Shown here: in pieces, positions 1 to 7,043 of the stretch
Numbering within the stretch: position 1 is the stretch's first letter
Layout: the number at the start of each line of letters is the position of its first letter
Source of the DNA: Clostridiales bacterium
GTDB lineage: Bacteria; Bacillota; Clostridia; Peptostreptococcales; Anaerovoracaceae
Length of the DNA: 45,314 nt
NCBI GenBank assembly: GCA_015058275.1
Contig: SVCQ01000017.1
Location: 1-45,314, forward strand
Direction: 5' to 3'
Notes under the pieces: model-generated
The model's input: the letters and a program-made list of their open reading frames with translations, nothing else
Databases searched by the model: none
What the model was told of the DNA's origin: nothing
Translations under genes and position numbers: made by a program

Positions 1-75
1 GTTGGGTTGAACCGCCGTATGCCGAACGGCACGTACGGTGGTGTGAGAGGGGCTACGAGTTAGCCCCTACTCGAT
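1..75 (+). mobile_element. 3' end of a group II intron (domains V and VI)
   Basis: Positions 9-44 form the short catalytic hairpin of a group II intron (domain V): ACCGCCGT pairs back with ACGGTGGT around a CGAA-type turn. Positions 45-72 form domain VI: GAG 45-47 pairs with CTC 70-72, AGGGGCTA 48-55 pairs with TAGCCCCT 61-68, and A69 is left bulged, as expected for the lariat branch point. The intron then ends in ...CTCGAT near 75, about 7 nt after the bulge, which is the normal distance. The rest of the intron, including any reverse transcriptase, lies left of the window. It runs on the + strand, antisense to deoD, and stops 5 bp from the deoD stop codon. Confidence 0.88.
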
Positions 76-80
76 TGAAA

Positions 81-788
81 CTAAGCTATCTCAAGAGCGA
101 TCTCCATCATCTGAGTGAATGAGCTCTGACGCTCCTCGGCTGTGGTGTTCTCCTCAGGATATACGAAGGAGTCGGATACAGTGAGGATGGTGAGAGCCTT
201 GCGACCGAGCCTTGCGGCGTTGAGGTAGAGAGCCGCGGACTCCATCTCGAGTCCGAGTACTCCGAGCTTGGTCCACTCCATGGCGGAATCCGCATCGTCG
301 TAGAACATATCCGATGAGAGGATAGCTCCGACCTTGAATCTGACGCCCATCCTGCGGCACTCGGCTACAGCTCTCTCGAGTGTCTCGAAGTCGGCTATCG
401 GGCAGTAGGTACCAGGGAGGTTATACTGCATGGCGTAGTTACTGTTGGTGCACGCGCCCTGAGCGATGATCAGGTCTCTTACGTGGAGGTCCTTATCGAT
501 GGAACCACAGGAGCCTACACGGATGATCTTTTTGACTCCGTAGAATTTGAAGAGCTCGTATGAGTAGATGCCGATGGCAGGCTGGCCCATGCCGGAAGCC
601 ATTACGGATACTCTCTTGCCCTTGTATGTGCCGGTGTAGCCCTGGACTCCGCGCACGTCGTTGACAAGCTCCGGATTCTCGAAGTAGTTCTCCGCGATGA
701 ATCTGCTGCGGTGCGGATCGCCAGGCATAAGTACTGTATCTGCGAATGAGCCCTGAGGCGCGTTTATATGAGGAGTAGGAACTGCCAT
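81..788 (-). CDS. deoD: Purine-nucleoside phosphorylase, DeoD type
   Basis: The product (235 aa, normal for DeoD) carries out phosphorolysis of purine (deoxy)nucleosides to base and (deoxy)ribose-1-phosphate in cytosolic nucleoside salvage. Family signatures are the N-terminal TPHINAP, the phosphate-binding VLMPGDPHRSRFIAENY stretch, VSVMASGMGQPA, the central RVGSCGSI loop, and GLEMESAALY, which contacts the nucleoside. The reading frame continues upstream, but the ATG at 788 has GAAAGGAG 9 nt before it and begins exactly where homologues begin, so the longer frame was rejected. It stands alone, divergent from asnS. No terminator of its own is seen; downstream it runs straight into the antisense of the group II intron. 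Confidence 0.95.
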   Translation of the reverse strand: MAVPTPHINAPQGSFADTVLMPGDPHRSRFIAENYFENPELVNDVRGVQGYTGTYKGKRVSVMASGMGQPAIGIYSYELFKFYGVKKIIRVGSCGSIDKDLHVRDLIIAQGACTNSNYAMQYNLPGTYCPIADFETLERAVAECRRMGVRFKVGAILSSDMFYDDADSAMEWTKLGVLGLEMESAALYLNAARLGRKALTILTVSDSFVYPEENTTAEERQSSFTQMMEIALEIA

Positions 789-828
789 AATAGTCTCCTT
801 TCTGCTTCTTTTTATTTCGAACAATATG

Positions 829-857
829 ATTTTAGCACAAACAGGGATATATACAAA
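829..857 (-). promoter_or_regulatory. Candidate deoD promoter
   Basis: On the minus strand TTTGTA (857-852) and TAAAAT (834-829) are 17 bp apart, 40 bp upstream of the deoD start. The -10 is good, the -35 weak. It overlaps the region where the asnS promoter should lie, so the two divergent genes may share polymerase-binding space. Confidence 0.4.
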
Positions 858-873
858 ATGCTCTTCTCTATGA

Positions 874-879
874 TATAAT
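874..879 (+). promoter_or_regulatory. Candidate asnS -10 box
   Basis: A perfect TATAAT lies 53 bp upstream of the asnS start. At 17-bp spacing the -35 position reads ATACAA, a poor match, so only the -10 is convincing. No T-box leader motif (GGTGGNACCGCG) occurs between here and asnS. Confidence 0.45.
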
Positions 880-932
880 TTTTGGGCTGATGCGATTGTA
901 TCAGCGCAATAAAAACAAAGGGTAATCAAAGC

Positions 933-2327
933 ATGAAAGACATCGAAATCAAAGAACTGTTCCGCAATACATCCGAGTACGCAGACAAGGAAGTTTTTGT
1001 ACACGGATGGGTCAGAGGTAACCGCGGCAACAACCAGATCGGATTCCTACAGATCAACGACGGCAGCTTCTTCACCTCGCTCCAGGTCGTATACGAGGCC
1101 GGCTCCCTGGACAACTTCCAGGAGGTATCCCATTACCGTCTGAGCTCGGGAGTCAGCGTGAAGGGCAGACTGGTGCTCACACCGGACGCCAAGCAGCCAT
1201 TCGAGGTCAAGGCAGAGGAGATCACGCTCTTAGCCGACTCGGATCCGGACTATCCTCTCCAAAAGAAACGCCACTCGATGGAGTTCCTCAGAGAGATAGC
1301 CCACCTCAGACCGAGGAGCAATACATTCTCAGCCGTATTCAGAGTCAGGAGCGTGGCGGCTTACGCCATCCACAAGTTCTTCCAGGACAAGGGCTTCATC
1401 TACGTGCATTCGCCTGAGATCACCTGCAGCGACGCTGAGGGTGCCGGCGAGATGTTCCAGGTGACGACTCTCGACCTCGACAATCTCCCTAGAGACGAGC
1501 AGGGCAATATCGACTACAGCAAGGACTTCTTCGGCAAGAAGGCCAACCTCACGGTATCCGGTCAGCTCGAAGGCGAGATCATGGCTCTGGCCTTCCGCAA
1601 CATCTACACCTTCGGACCTACATTCAGAGCTGAGAATTCCAATACAGCCAGACACGCATCCGAGTTCTGGATGATGGAGCCTGAGATGGCGTTCTGCGAC
1701 ATCAACGGCAATATGGACCTGGCCGAGGAGATGATCAAGTACATCATCAGCTACGTGCTTGAGCACTGCCCTGAGGAGATGGAGTTCTTCAACAGCTTCA
1801 TCGACAAGGGACTTCTCGAGAGACTCGATCACATCGTCAATTCGGACTTCGTAAGGATCACCTACACAGAGGCGGTCGACATACTGCAGAAGTCCGGCAA
1901 GAAGTTCGAGTATCCGGTAGAGTGGGGGCTCGAGCTCCAGACCGAGCACGAGAGATACCTCACCGAGGAGGTCTACAAAAAGCCGATGTTCGTCATCAAC
2001 TATCCTAAGGACTGCAAGGCCTTCTACATGAGGCTCAACGATGACGGCAAGACAGTCGCGGCCATGGACATGCTCGTACCGGGCGTCGGTGAGATCATCG
2101 GCGGCAGCCAGAGAGAGGAGCGCTACGATGTGCTTCTCGACAGGATACACGAGCTGGGGCTCGAAGAGAGCACTTACGACTGGTACCTCGACCTGAGGAA
2201 GTACGGCGGCGTTTATCACTCGGGCTACGGCCTCGGGTTCGACCGCATCCTGATGTACCTCACAGGCATGAGCAATATAAGAGACGTCCAGATGTTCCCA
2301 AGGACACCTGGTAATGCAGAATTTTAA
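933..2327 (+). CDS. asnS: Asparaginyl-tRNA synthetase
   Basis: The 464-aa product is a class IIb synthetase that charges tRNA-Asn with asparagine in the cytosol. The N-terminal part (about 1-110) has the OB-fold anticodon-binding pattern ([13 protein letters not shown]...[10 protein letters not shown]). The catalytic core shows motif 2 as [21 protein letters not shown] and motif 3 as [15 protein letters not shown], with [16 protein letters not shown] before it. The E-N-S-N-T-x-R-H form of motif 2 favours AsnRS over AspRS. The start has AAAGGG upstream. It is followed by a 198-bp gap filled by a folded repeat element and then an EF-G-like gene on the same strand. Confidence 0.97.
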   Translation: MKDIEIKELFRNTSEYADKEVFVHGWVRGNRGNNQIGFLQINDGSFFTSLQVVYEAGSLDNFQEVSHYRLSSGVSVKGRLVLTPDAKQPFEVKAEEITLLADSDPDYPLQKKRHSMEFLREIAHLRPRSNTFSAVFRVRSVAAYAIHKFFQDKGFIYVHSPEITCSDAEGAGEMFQVTTLDLDNLPRDEQGNIDYSKDFFGKKANLTVSGQLEGEIMALAFRNIYTFGPTFRAENSNTARHASEFWMMEPEMAFCDINGNMDLAEEMIKYIISYVLEHCPEEMEFFNSFIDKGLLERLDHIVNSDFVRITYTEAVDILQKSGKKFEYPVEWGLELQTEHERYLTEEVYKKPMFVINYPKDCKAFYMRLNDDGKTVAAMDMLVPGVGEIIGGSQREERYDVLLDRIHELGLEESTYDWYLDLRKYGGVYHSGYGLGFDRILMYLTGMSNIRDVQMFPRTPGNAEF

Positions 2328-2351
2328 TAATTAGATCATATTTTTAACGCG

Positions 2352-2503
2352 GTGCTGTTATACCCGAGTGGATAACACCGCAACGTGAGGACTAAATGCT
2401 TTCTCTAATAATAGCGGCGTTGCCGTAAGGTCGAAAGCATTGATCTCCGGTGGCGGGCACCTTCGATAAATGCGAGAGCGTGTCCACGAGGGTATAACAG
2501 CAC
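2352..2503 (+). repeat. Family A palindromic element, copy A1, with outer 14-bp inverted repeat
   Basis: The core has stem X AATGCTTTC (2395-2403), hairpin CGGCGTTGCCG (2415-2425), TAAGG, X' GAAAGCATT (2433-2441), then GATCTCCG, a GTG/CAC hairpin, CTTCGATAA and a second partner AATGC (2469-2473) that could pair with X' instead of X. Around this, GTGCTGTTATACCC (2352-2365) is perfectly complementary to GGGTATAACAGCAC (2490-2503). A competing partner ATAACACCGC (2372-2381) can pair with GCGGTG..GTTAT at the left end. The copy fills the leader of the EF-G-like gene, whose AGGAGG follows at 2515. The sequence shows strong folding potential; function is unknown. Confidence 0.8.
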
Positions 2504-2525
2504 TGCACTTAAGCAGGAGGAACAA

Positions 2526-4466
2526 ATGAAAGGCTATTCAACTGACAAGATCCGCAACATCGTACTGCTGGGACACGGCGGAGTAGGCAAGACAACCTTC
2601 CTTGAGGCAGCACTCCTCAATACAAAGGTCATCAGCAGACTCGGCAAGGTCGAGGACGGCAATACCGTATCCGACTATGAAAAGATGGAGATCGAAAAGG
2701 GATACACCATCAACCAGACCCTCGTTCCTGTAGAGTTCAAGGGTACAAAGCTCAACTTCATCGACACTCCGGGATTCTTCGACTTCGCCGGAGAGGCCAG
2801 AGCGGCACTCTCGACAGGCGCGACAGCCATCATCATGGTGGACGCGTCCTCCGGCATCCAGGTCGGTACAGAGAAGGCCTGGGATCTCGTAAAGGAATAC
2901 AACGCTCCTGCATTCTTCGTGATCAGCAAGACTGACAAGGACAACATCGACGTAGACGGCGTCATCGCCGCTATCCAGGACAAGTTCGGTTCGGCCTGCG
3001 TAACACTCGACGACAAGGACGCGCTCGACGAGGCCGTAGCAGGTGCTGATGAGGCTCTCATGGAGAAGTTCTTTGAGGGCGAGCCGTTCACAGACGAGGA
3101 GTTCGCAAACGGACTGGCTACAGGTATCCACAACGGAGACATCATGCCTATCCTCAAGATGTGCAGCATGACAGGCGACGGAGTTGAGGAAGTCCTCGAT
3201 TCCCTCTGCAAGTACGTACCAAAGCCTGACACAGTAGTCACAGCTGCCAAGAATGACAGCGACGAGGATATCGAGATCAAGTGCGATGCAAGCGGCGACC
3301 TCGTGCTCTTCGTCTTCAAGACACTGGCTGACCCGTTCCTCGGCAAGATCTCATACGCCAAGGTAGTATCCGGCACACTCAAGCCGGGTGCTGATGTATA
3401 CAACCCTCGTTCAGAGAAGTCCGAGAAGCTCGGCTCCGTATTCTTCGTAAGAGGCAAGTCCCAGGAGAACGCAGACAGCGTAGCAGCCGGCGACCTCGTA
3501 GCTCTCGGCAAGCTCCAGAACACAAAGACAGGCGACACGCTCTGCAGCAAGAGCAAGCAGGTAAGGATCAATCCGATCGCCTTCCCGAGCCCATGCTACT
3601 TCGTAGCAGTAGAGGCTGCCGACAAGAACGAGGACGAAAAGATGGCTCAGGGTCTCTCCAGACTCATGGAAGAGGATCCTACATTCGTACTCGAGAGGAA
3701 CGCAGAGACACACCAGACTCTGCTCGGAGGTCAGGGAGACATCCAGCTGGGTATCATCCAGGCTAAGCTCAAGGACAGATACGGCGTAAGCGTAAATGTC
3801 GTACCGCAGAAGATCGCGTACAGAGAGACCATCAAGGGCAACTCCGATGTACAGGGCAAGCACAAAAAGCAGTCCGGCGGTGCAGGACAGTACGGTGACG
3901 TACACATCAGATTCTCGCCTTCCCAGGAGGAAGGCCTCGAGTTCAGCGAAGAGCTCTTCGGCGGATCGGTTCCTAAGAATTACGTACCTGCAGTTGAGAA
4001 GGGACTTCTCGAGTGCATGGATAAGGGCCCTCTCGCGGGATGCAAGGTACAGAACATCAAGGCAGTGCTCTATGACGGTTCGTATCACGAAGTAGACTCC
4101 AACGAAGTATCGTTCAAGATCGCTGCTTCGCTGGCGTTCAAGAAGGGTATCGTAGAGGCCAAGCCGTGCCTGCTTGAGCCTATCATGAAGCTCGACATCA
4201 CGGTACCTGAGGCATATGTTGGCTCCGTAATGGGAGACCTGCCTAACAGACGCGGCGTCGTACTCGGCATGGATCCTATCCAAGGCGGACAGGTCCTCCA
4301 CGCGGAGGCTCCGCAGTCCGAGCTCTTCGACTATGCCATCGCTCTGAGATCGATGACACAGGCAAGAGGAAGCTTCACGGTAGAGTTCGCAAGATACGCC
4401 GAACTGCCTTCGAACCTCGCAGAGAAGGTAATCGCAGCCTATAAGGCGTCTCAGGAAGAAAAATAG
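2526..4466 (+). CDS. Elongation factor G-like translational GTPase (EF-G paralogue)
   Basis: The 646-aa product has the domain order of EF-G. The P-loop is GHGGVGKTT (about residues 16-24), not the AHIDAGKTT of canonical EF-G. It has the switch II motif DTPGFFDF in place of DTPGHVDF, no NKxD in canonical form (SKTDKD instead), a domain IV loop GGAGQYGDVHIRF, and EF-G domain V features (MGDLPNRRG). It is shorter than the canonical fusA product in this window (688 aa, at 43088). These changes match the EF-G-like paralogue family, whose cellular role is not settled. A clear AGGAGG lies 5 nt upstream of the ATG. Its last codons form one arm of repeat A2, and the gene is bracketed by A elements on both sides. 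Confidence 0.88.
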   Translation: MKGYSTDKIRNIVLLGHGGVGKTTFLEAALLNTKVISRLGKVEDGNTVSDYEKMEIEKGYTINQTLVPVEFKGTKLNFIDTPGFFDFAGEARAALSTGATAIIMVDASSGIQVGTEKAWDLVKEYNAPAFFVISKTDKDNIDVDGVIAAIQDKFGSACVTLDDKDALDEAVAGADEALMEKFFEGEPFTDEEFANGLATGIHNGDIMPILKMCSMTGDGVEEVLDSLCKYVPKPDTVVTAAKNDSDEDIEIKCDASGDLVLFVFKTLADPFLGKISYAKVVSGTLKPGADVYNPRSEKSEKLGSVFFVRGKSQENADSVAAGDLVALGKLQNTKTGDTLCSKSKQVRINPIAFPSPCYFVAVEAADKNEDEKMAQGLSRLMEEDPTFVLERNAETHQTLLGGQGDIQLGIIQAKLKDRYGVSVNVVPQKIAYRETIKGNSDVQGKHKKQSGGAGQYGDVHIRFSPSQEEGLEFSEELFGGSVPKNYVPAVEKGLLECMDKGPLAGCKVQNIKAVLYDGSYHEVDSNEVSFKIAASLAFKKGIVEAKPCLLEPIMKLDITVPEAYVGSVMGDLPNRRGVVLGMDPIQGGQVLHAEAPQSELFDYAIALRSMTQARGSFTVEFARYAELPSNLAEKVIAAYKASQEEK

Positions 4467-4527
4467 CGACTTCGTCGTAAGGAAAGACGCCTTGATCTCC
4501 GTCGGCGATGCTCCTTCGATAAAAGGC
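4443..4527 (+). repeat. Family A element, copy A2 (starts inside the EF-G-like gene)
   Basis: Stem X AAGGCGTCT (4443-4451) lies within the last coding codons and is perfectly complementary to X' AGACGCCTT (4485-4493). The inner hairpin is CGACTTCGTCG instead of CGGCGTTGCCG, a G-C to A-T covariant pair. TAAGG follows, then GATCTCCG...CTTCGATAA and AAGGC (4523-4527), which can pair with the end of X'. The stop codon of the upstream gene lies inside the loop. Confidence 0.75.
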
Positions 4528-4610
4528 TTCCCAAGAGGAGAAGTAACGGCGTTGCCGTAAGGACGGAAGCCTTGATCTCCGTCGGCGATGCTCCTTCGAT
4601 AAAAGGCTTC
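4523..4610 (+). repeat. Family A element, copy A3 (tandem with A2)
   Basis: X AAGGCTTC (4523-4530), hairpin CGGCGTTGCCG (4547-4557), TAAGG, X' GAAGCCTT (4566-4573), then GATCTCCG...CTTCGATAA and a second perfect partner AAGGCTTC (4603-4610). X' is therefore flanked by two identical complementary arms. The 40 bp at 4491-4530 recur exactly at 4571-4610, giving an 80-bp period with A2. Confidence 0.8.
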
Positions 4611-4639
4611 ACAGGAAGAGAAGTAAAATCAACTACAGG

Positions 4640-4664
4640 CTCCCGGCTCCGGCCGGGAGTTTTT
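4640..4664 (+). terminator. Rho-independent terminator after the EF-G-like gene
   Basis: CTCCCGGC (4640-4647) and GCCGGGAG (4652-4659) form an 8-bp GC-rich stem with a four-base loop, followed by TTTTT (4660-4664). It ends transcription coming through the A2/A3 repeats. Confidence 0.9.
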
Positions 4665-4692
4665 ATATGTCGCGCAGTGATTCAAATGGTTG

Positions 4693-4698
4693 TATAAT
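4693..4698 (+). promoter_or_regulatory. Candidate -10 box for the lipoprotein gene
   Basis: A perfect TATAAT lies 48 bp upstream of the start codon and just after the preceding terminator. The matching -35 position is poor. Confidence 0.4.
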
Positions 4699-4746
4699 CA
4701 GTGTAGTCACAGACTCTTGTTTAAATGAGGGGAGGTAGATGCAGAA

Positions 4747-5673
4747 ATGAAAAAGAAATTTGCTATATTGCTCGGACTGATCATGGTGATGAGCTTCTCG
4801 TTTGCTGCATGCGGCAGCGGAGACAGCGGCCAGGATCTTTCGGACAGTAAGTATCTCGGTGAATGGGTAGCATCCGGCATCTCGGTCGGCGATGAATCCG
4901 AGGCTATCGAAGGCGGGGTGTGGAAACTGACTCTCAAGGAAGACGGTACAGGCACCTTCGTCTCGACTGAGGCTGACGGTACCGAGGAGGTCTCGAACAT
5001 CACATGGGAGCTGACCGATGAGGGATTCAAGACCAAGGGCGACACCAAGCTGACATTCAAGGACAACGGCGATACGCTCTCTACAAAGATCGTGGGCGTT
5101 GATCTCAGCTTCGTAAGACCTGGTGAGGAAGGCCCGGACGACGGTGCTCCGGATATCGGGACTCAGTACGGCTACATGGGCCAGGATCCGGCGGAGTGCG
5201 CTGTATGGAAGTATCTGGCAACGGAGATCGCTTCACAGTATGACGCCGGTGAGGGTACAGATGTGATCACTGTGCCTGTGGTCCGCATCATAAAGACAGA
5301 CAGAGACAATGATGATGGTGATGACAACGATGTGGAATTCTACGGAGATTTCTGGGTAAACAACTACGTAGTCGAAGGCGACACTCTCAAATGCGTTTCG
5401 GGCGGAGACTATGCGGGCAAGATAGAAGTGATCAAAACCGGCGACGAGTATACTGTCAAGGAATTTGAGCAGGTGCAGGACGGCGGAAACTTTGAGCCAA
5501 GCGCAAGGGATATCTTCGAAGAGGACTACGATGCCTTCATGAAGGTCTACAGCGATACCGACGGCCTTAAGGCTCTGAGGACAAAGGGCCTTTCCGATTA
5601 CGTAAAGACCAACGGCCTGAGCGTTACGAAGTATCAGGATGAAGGCTGGGATCCGGTGGATCTTGATCTCTAG
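4747..5673 (+). CDS. Putative lipoprotein with a lipocalin-like N-terminal half
   Basis: The 308-aa product starts with a lipoprotein signal peptide (MKKKFAILLG, hydrophobic core, lipobox S-F-A-A-C with the acylated cysteine at residue 22), so it should be anchored outside the membrane. Residues about 35-130 alternate short polar turns and beta strands around LGEWVASGI and WKLTLKEDGTGTF, like small lipocalin-type or 'DUF-lipocalin' domains. The C-terminal half is acidic and unrecognised. The ribosome binding site GGGGAGG is 11 nt upstream. Its stop codon overlaps the radA stop codon on the other strand. I cannot assign a function; membrane anchoring is the only firm inference. Confidence 0.7.
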   Translation: MKKKFAILLGLIMVMSFSFAACGSGDSGQDLSDSKYLGEWVASGISVGDESEAIEGGVWKLTLKEDGTGTFVSTEADGTEEVSNITWELTDEGFKTKGDTKLTFKDNGDTLSTKIVGVDLSFVRPGEEGPDDGAPDIGTQYGYMGQDPAECAVWKYLATEIASQYDAGEGTDVITVPVVRIIKTDRDNDDGDDNDVEFYGDFWVNNYVVEGDTLKCVSGGDYAGKIEVIKTGDEYTVKEFEQVQDGGNFEPSARDIFEEDYDAFMKVYSDTDGLKALRTKGLSDYVKTNGLSVTKYQDEGWDPVDLDL

Positions 5674-7043
5674 GAGAGGTAAGCGCGTATAGCGTCACTG
5701 ATATTTGAGGCTCCAAAGACTTTGATCTTTGGGGTCTCTTTTATTTGGACGGCGTTTTTGTCCGGCAGGATGACGGCTTCGTAGCCGAGGCGGACCGCCT
5801 CCTGGATTATCCTGTCGGCATTGGAAATGGAGCGGAGATTGCCGGTAAGACCGACTTCTCCGGCGGCGACTATCCTGCGGCGCGAGGCGCGGCTCTTGAA
5901 CGAGCTGTAGATGGCCAGGGCGACAGCAAGGTCGGTAGCAGTGCTGCCTGTGTTCATGCCGCCCACGACATTGACGTAGACGTCATAATCGAGCAGGCTT
6001 AAGCCTGCTTTTTTCTCCAGGACGGCGAGTATCATGTTGAGACGGTTCTGGCTGATGCCGATGGCCGTCCTCCTCGCGAAGCCGACATTGGCTCTTGTGA
6101 CAAGAGCCTGTATCTCGAAGAATACCGGGCGGCTTCCCTCGTATACAGCGGAGATGACGGAGCCCTCCTCGGACCCGCTGTTCTCTATGAGGCTGCCTGA
6201 GAGGTCAGGGACCTCGATCATACCGTCTGAAGTCATGCGGAAGGCGCCTATCTCGTCTGTAGTGCCGAAGCGGTTCTTGAATGAGCGCAGTATGCGCAGG
6301 TCGCGGTCGCGCTCGCCGCTGAAGCTGAGCACGCAGTCCACCATGTGCTCGATGGTCTTAGGACCTGCGAGCTCGCCGGACTTTGTGACATGGGCGACTA
6401 TGAATACAGGAACGTTGTTGTTTTTGGCGTATCTGATCAGGAGGTTGGAGCACTCCCTGATCTGGGTGATGCTGCCGGCGACCGAGTCGGCCGACAGTGA
6501 GTACATCGTCTGTATCGAATCGATTATGAGGAATCGCGGCTTTATGTTGTCGCAGGCCGCGAGGATGTTCTCCATGTTGGTCTCCGGATAGATGAAGAGA
6601 GAGTCGCTGATGGTCCCGAGGACGCGGTCAGCCCTCAGCTTGACCTGCTCCTCCGACTCCTCGCCGCTGACGTAGAGTACAGGGCCGTACTTGTCTGCGA
6701 TCCTGCCTGCGGCCTGGGCGATGATGGTGGACTTGCCTATGCCGGGCTCGCCGGATATGAGAGTGAGGGAGCCCGGGACTATGCCGCCTCCGAGCACGCG
6801 GTCGAGCTCGGAAATGCCTGAACCGAGGCGCGAGTAATCGTGAGTGCCGACCTCGCTCAGCCTGACCGGGCGGCCCTCCGTACCGATGCGCCTTCTTGTA
6901 TCCTTGGCAGCCTCCTCTACGGGAGCTACCTTGTGCTCGACTATGGTGTTCCATGAGCCGCAGTAAGAACACTGCCCCTGCCAGGCAGTGTACTCGTTGC
7001 CGCATTCGGTGCACAGATATACAGTCTTAGTCTTCTTTGCCAT
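5670..7043 (-). CDS. radA: DNA repair protein RadA (Sms)
   Basis: The 457-aa product is a RecA-like ATPase with DnaB-type helicase activity that helps RecA-driven branch migration in recombination and repair. It begins with a four-cysteine zinc finger (C11, C14, C25, C28 in LCTECGNEYTAWQGQCSYC), has Walker A GEPGIGKST at about 98-106, the RadA-specific KNRFG motif near residue 255, and a Lon-like C-terminal domain (NVVGGMNTGSTATDLAVALA). It is the last gene of a minus-strand operon: its ATG lies 17 nt inside the end of the histidine kinase gene, with GAGGG upstream. In many Firmicutes radA precedes disA; here it does not. Confidence 0.96.
   Translation of the reverse strand: MAKKTKTVYLCTECGNEYTAWQGQCSYCGSWNTIVEHKVAPVEEAAKDTRRRIGTEGRPVRLSEVGTHDYSRLGSGISELDRVLGGGIVPGSLTLISGEPGIGKSTIIAQAAGRIADKYGPVLYVSGEESEEQVKLRADRVLGTISDSLFIYPETNMENILAACDNIKPRFLIIDSIQTMYSLSADSVAGSITQIRECSNLLIRYAKNNNVPVFIVAHVTKSGELAGPKTIEHMVDCVLSFSGERDRDLRILRSFKNRFGTTDEIGAFRMTSDGMIEVPDLSGSLIENSGSEEGSVISAVYEGSRPVFFEIQALVTRANVGFARRTAIGISQNRLNMILAVLEKKAGLSLLDYDVYVNVVGGMNTGSTATDLAVALAIYSSFKSRASRRRIVAAGEVGLTGNLRSISNADRIIQEAVRLGYEAVILPDKNAVQIKETPKIKVFGASNISDAIRAYLS

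Noticed and set aside
81-1004. 307-aa form of DeoD
   Set aside because: The extension would overlap asnS on the other strand and lacks homology; the ATG at 788 has the ribosome binding site.
1329-2219. Long open frames opposite asnS, rpoB, rpoC and proS (up to 516 codons)
   Set aside because: They are antisense shadows of biased codon use in the real genes, without ribosome binding sites or recognisable products.
2341-2420. tRNA gene, suggested by the cloverleaf-like palindromes
   Set aside because: No GGTTCRANYCC T-arm or acceptor stem of correct length; the pairing is explained by the A1 outer helices.
6034-6591. Plus-strand frame inside radA
   Set aside because: Lies wholly within the conserved radA coding sequence and has no family resemblance.
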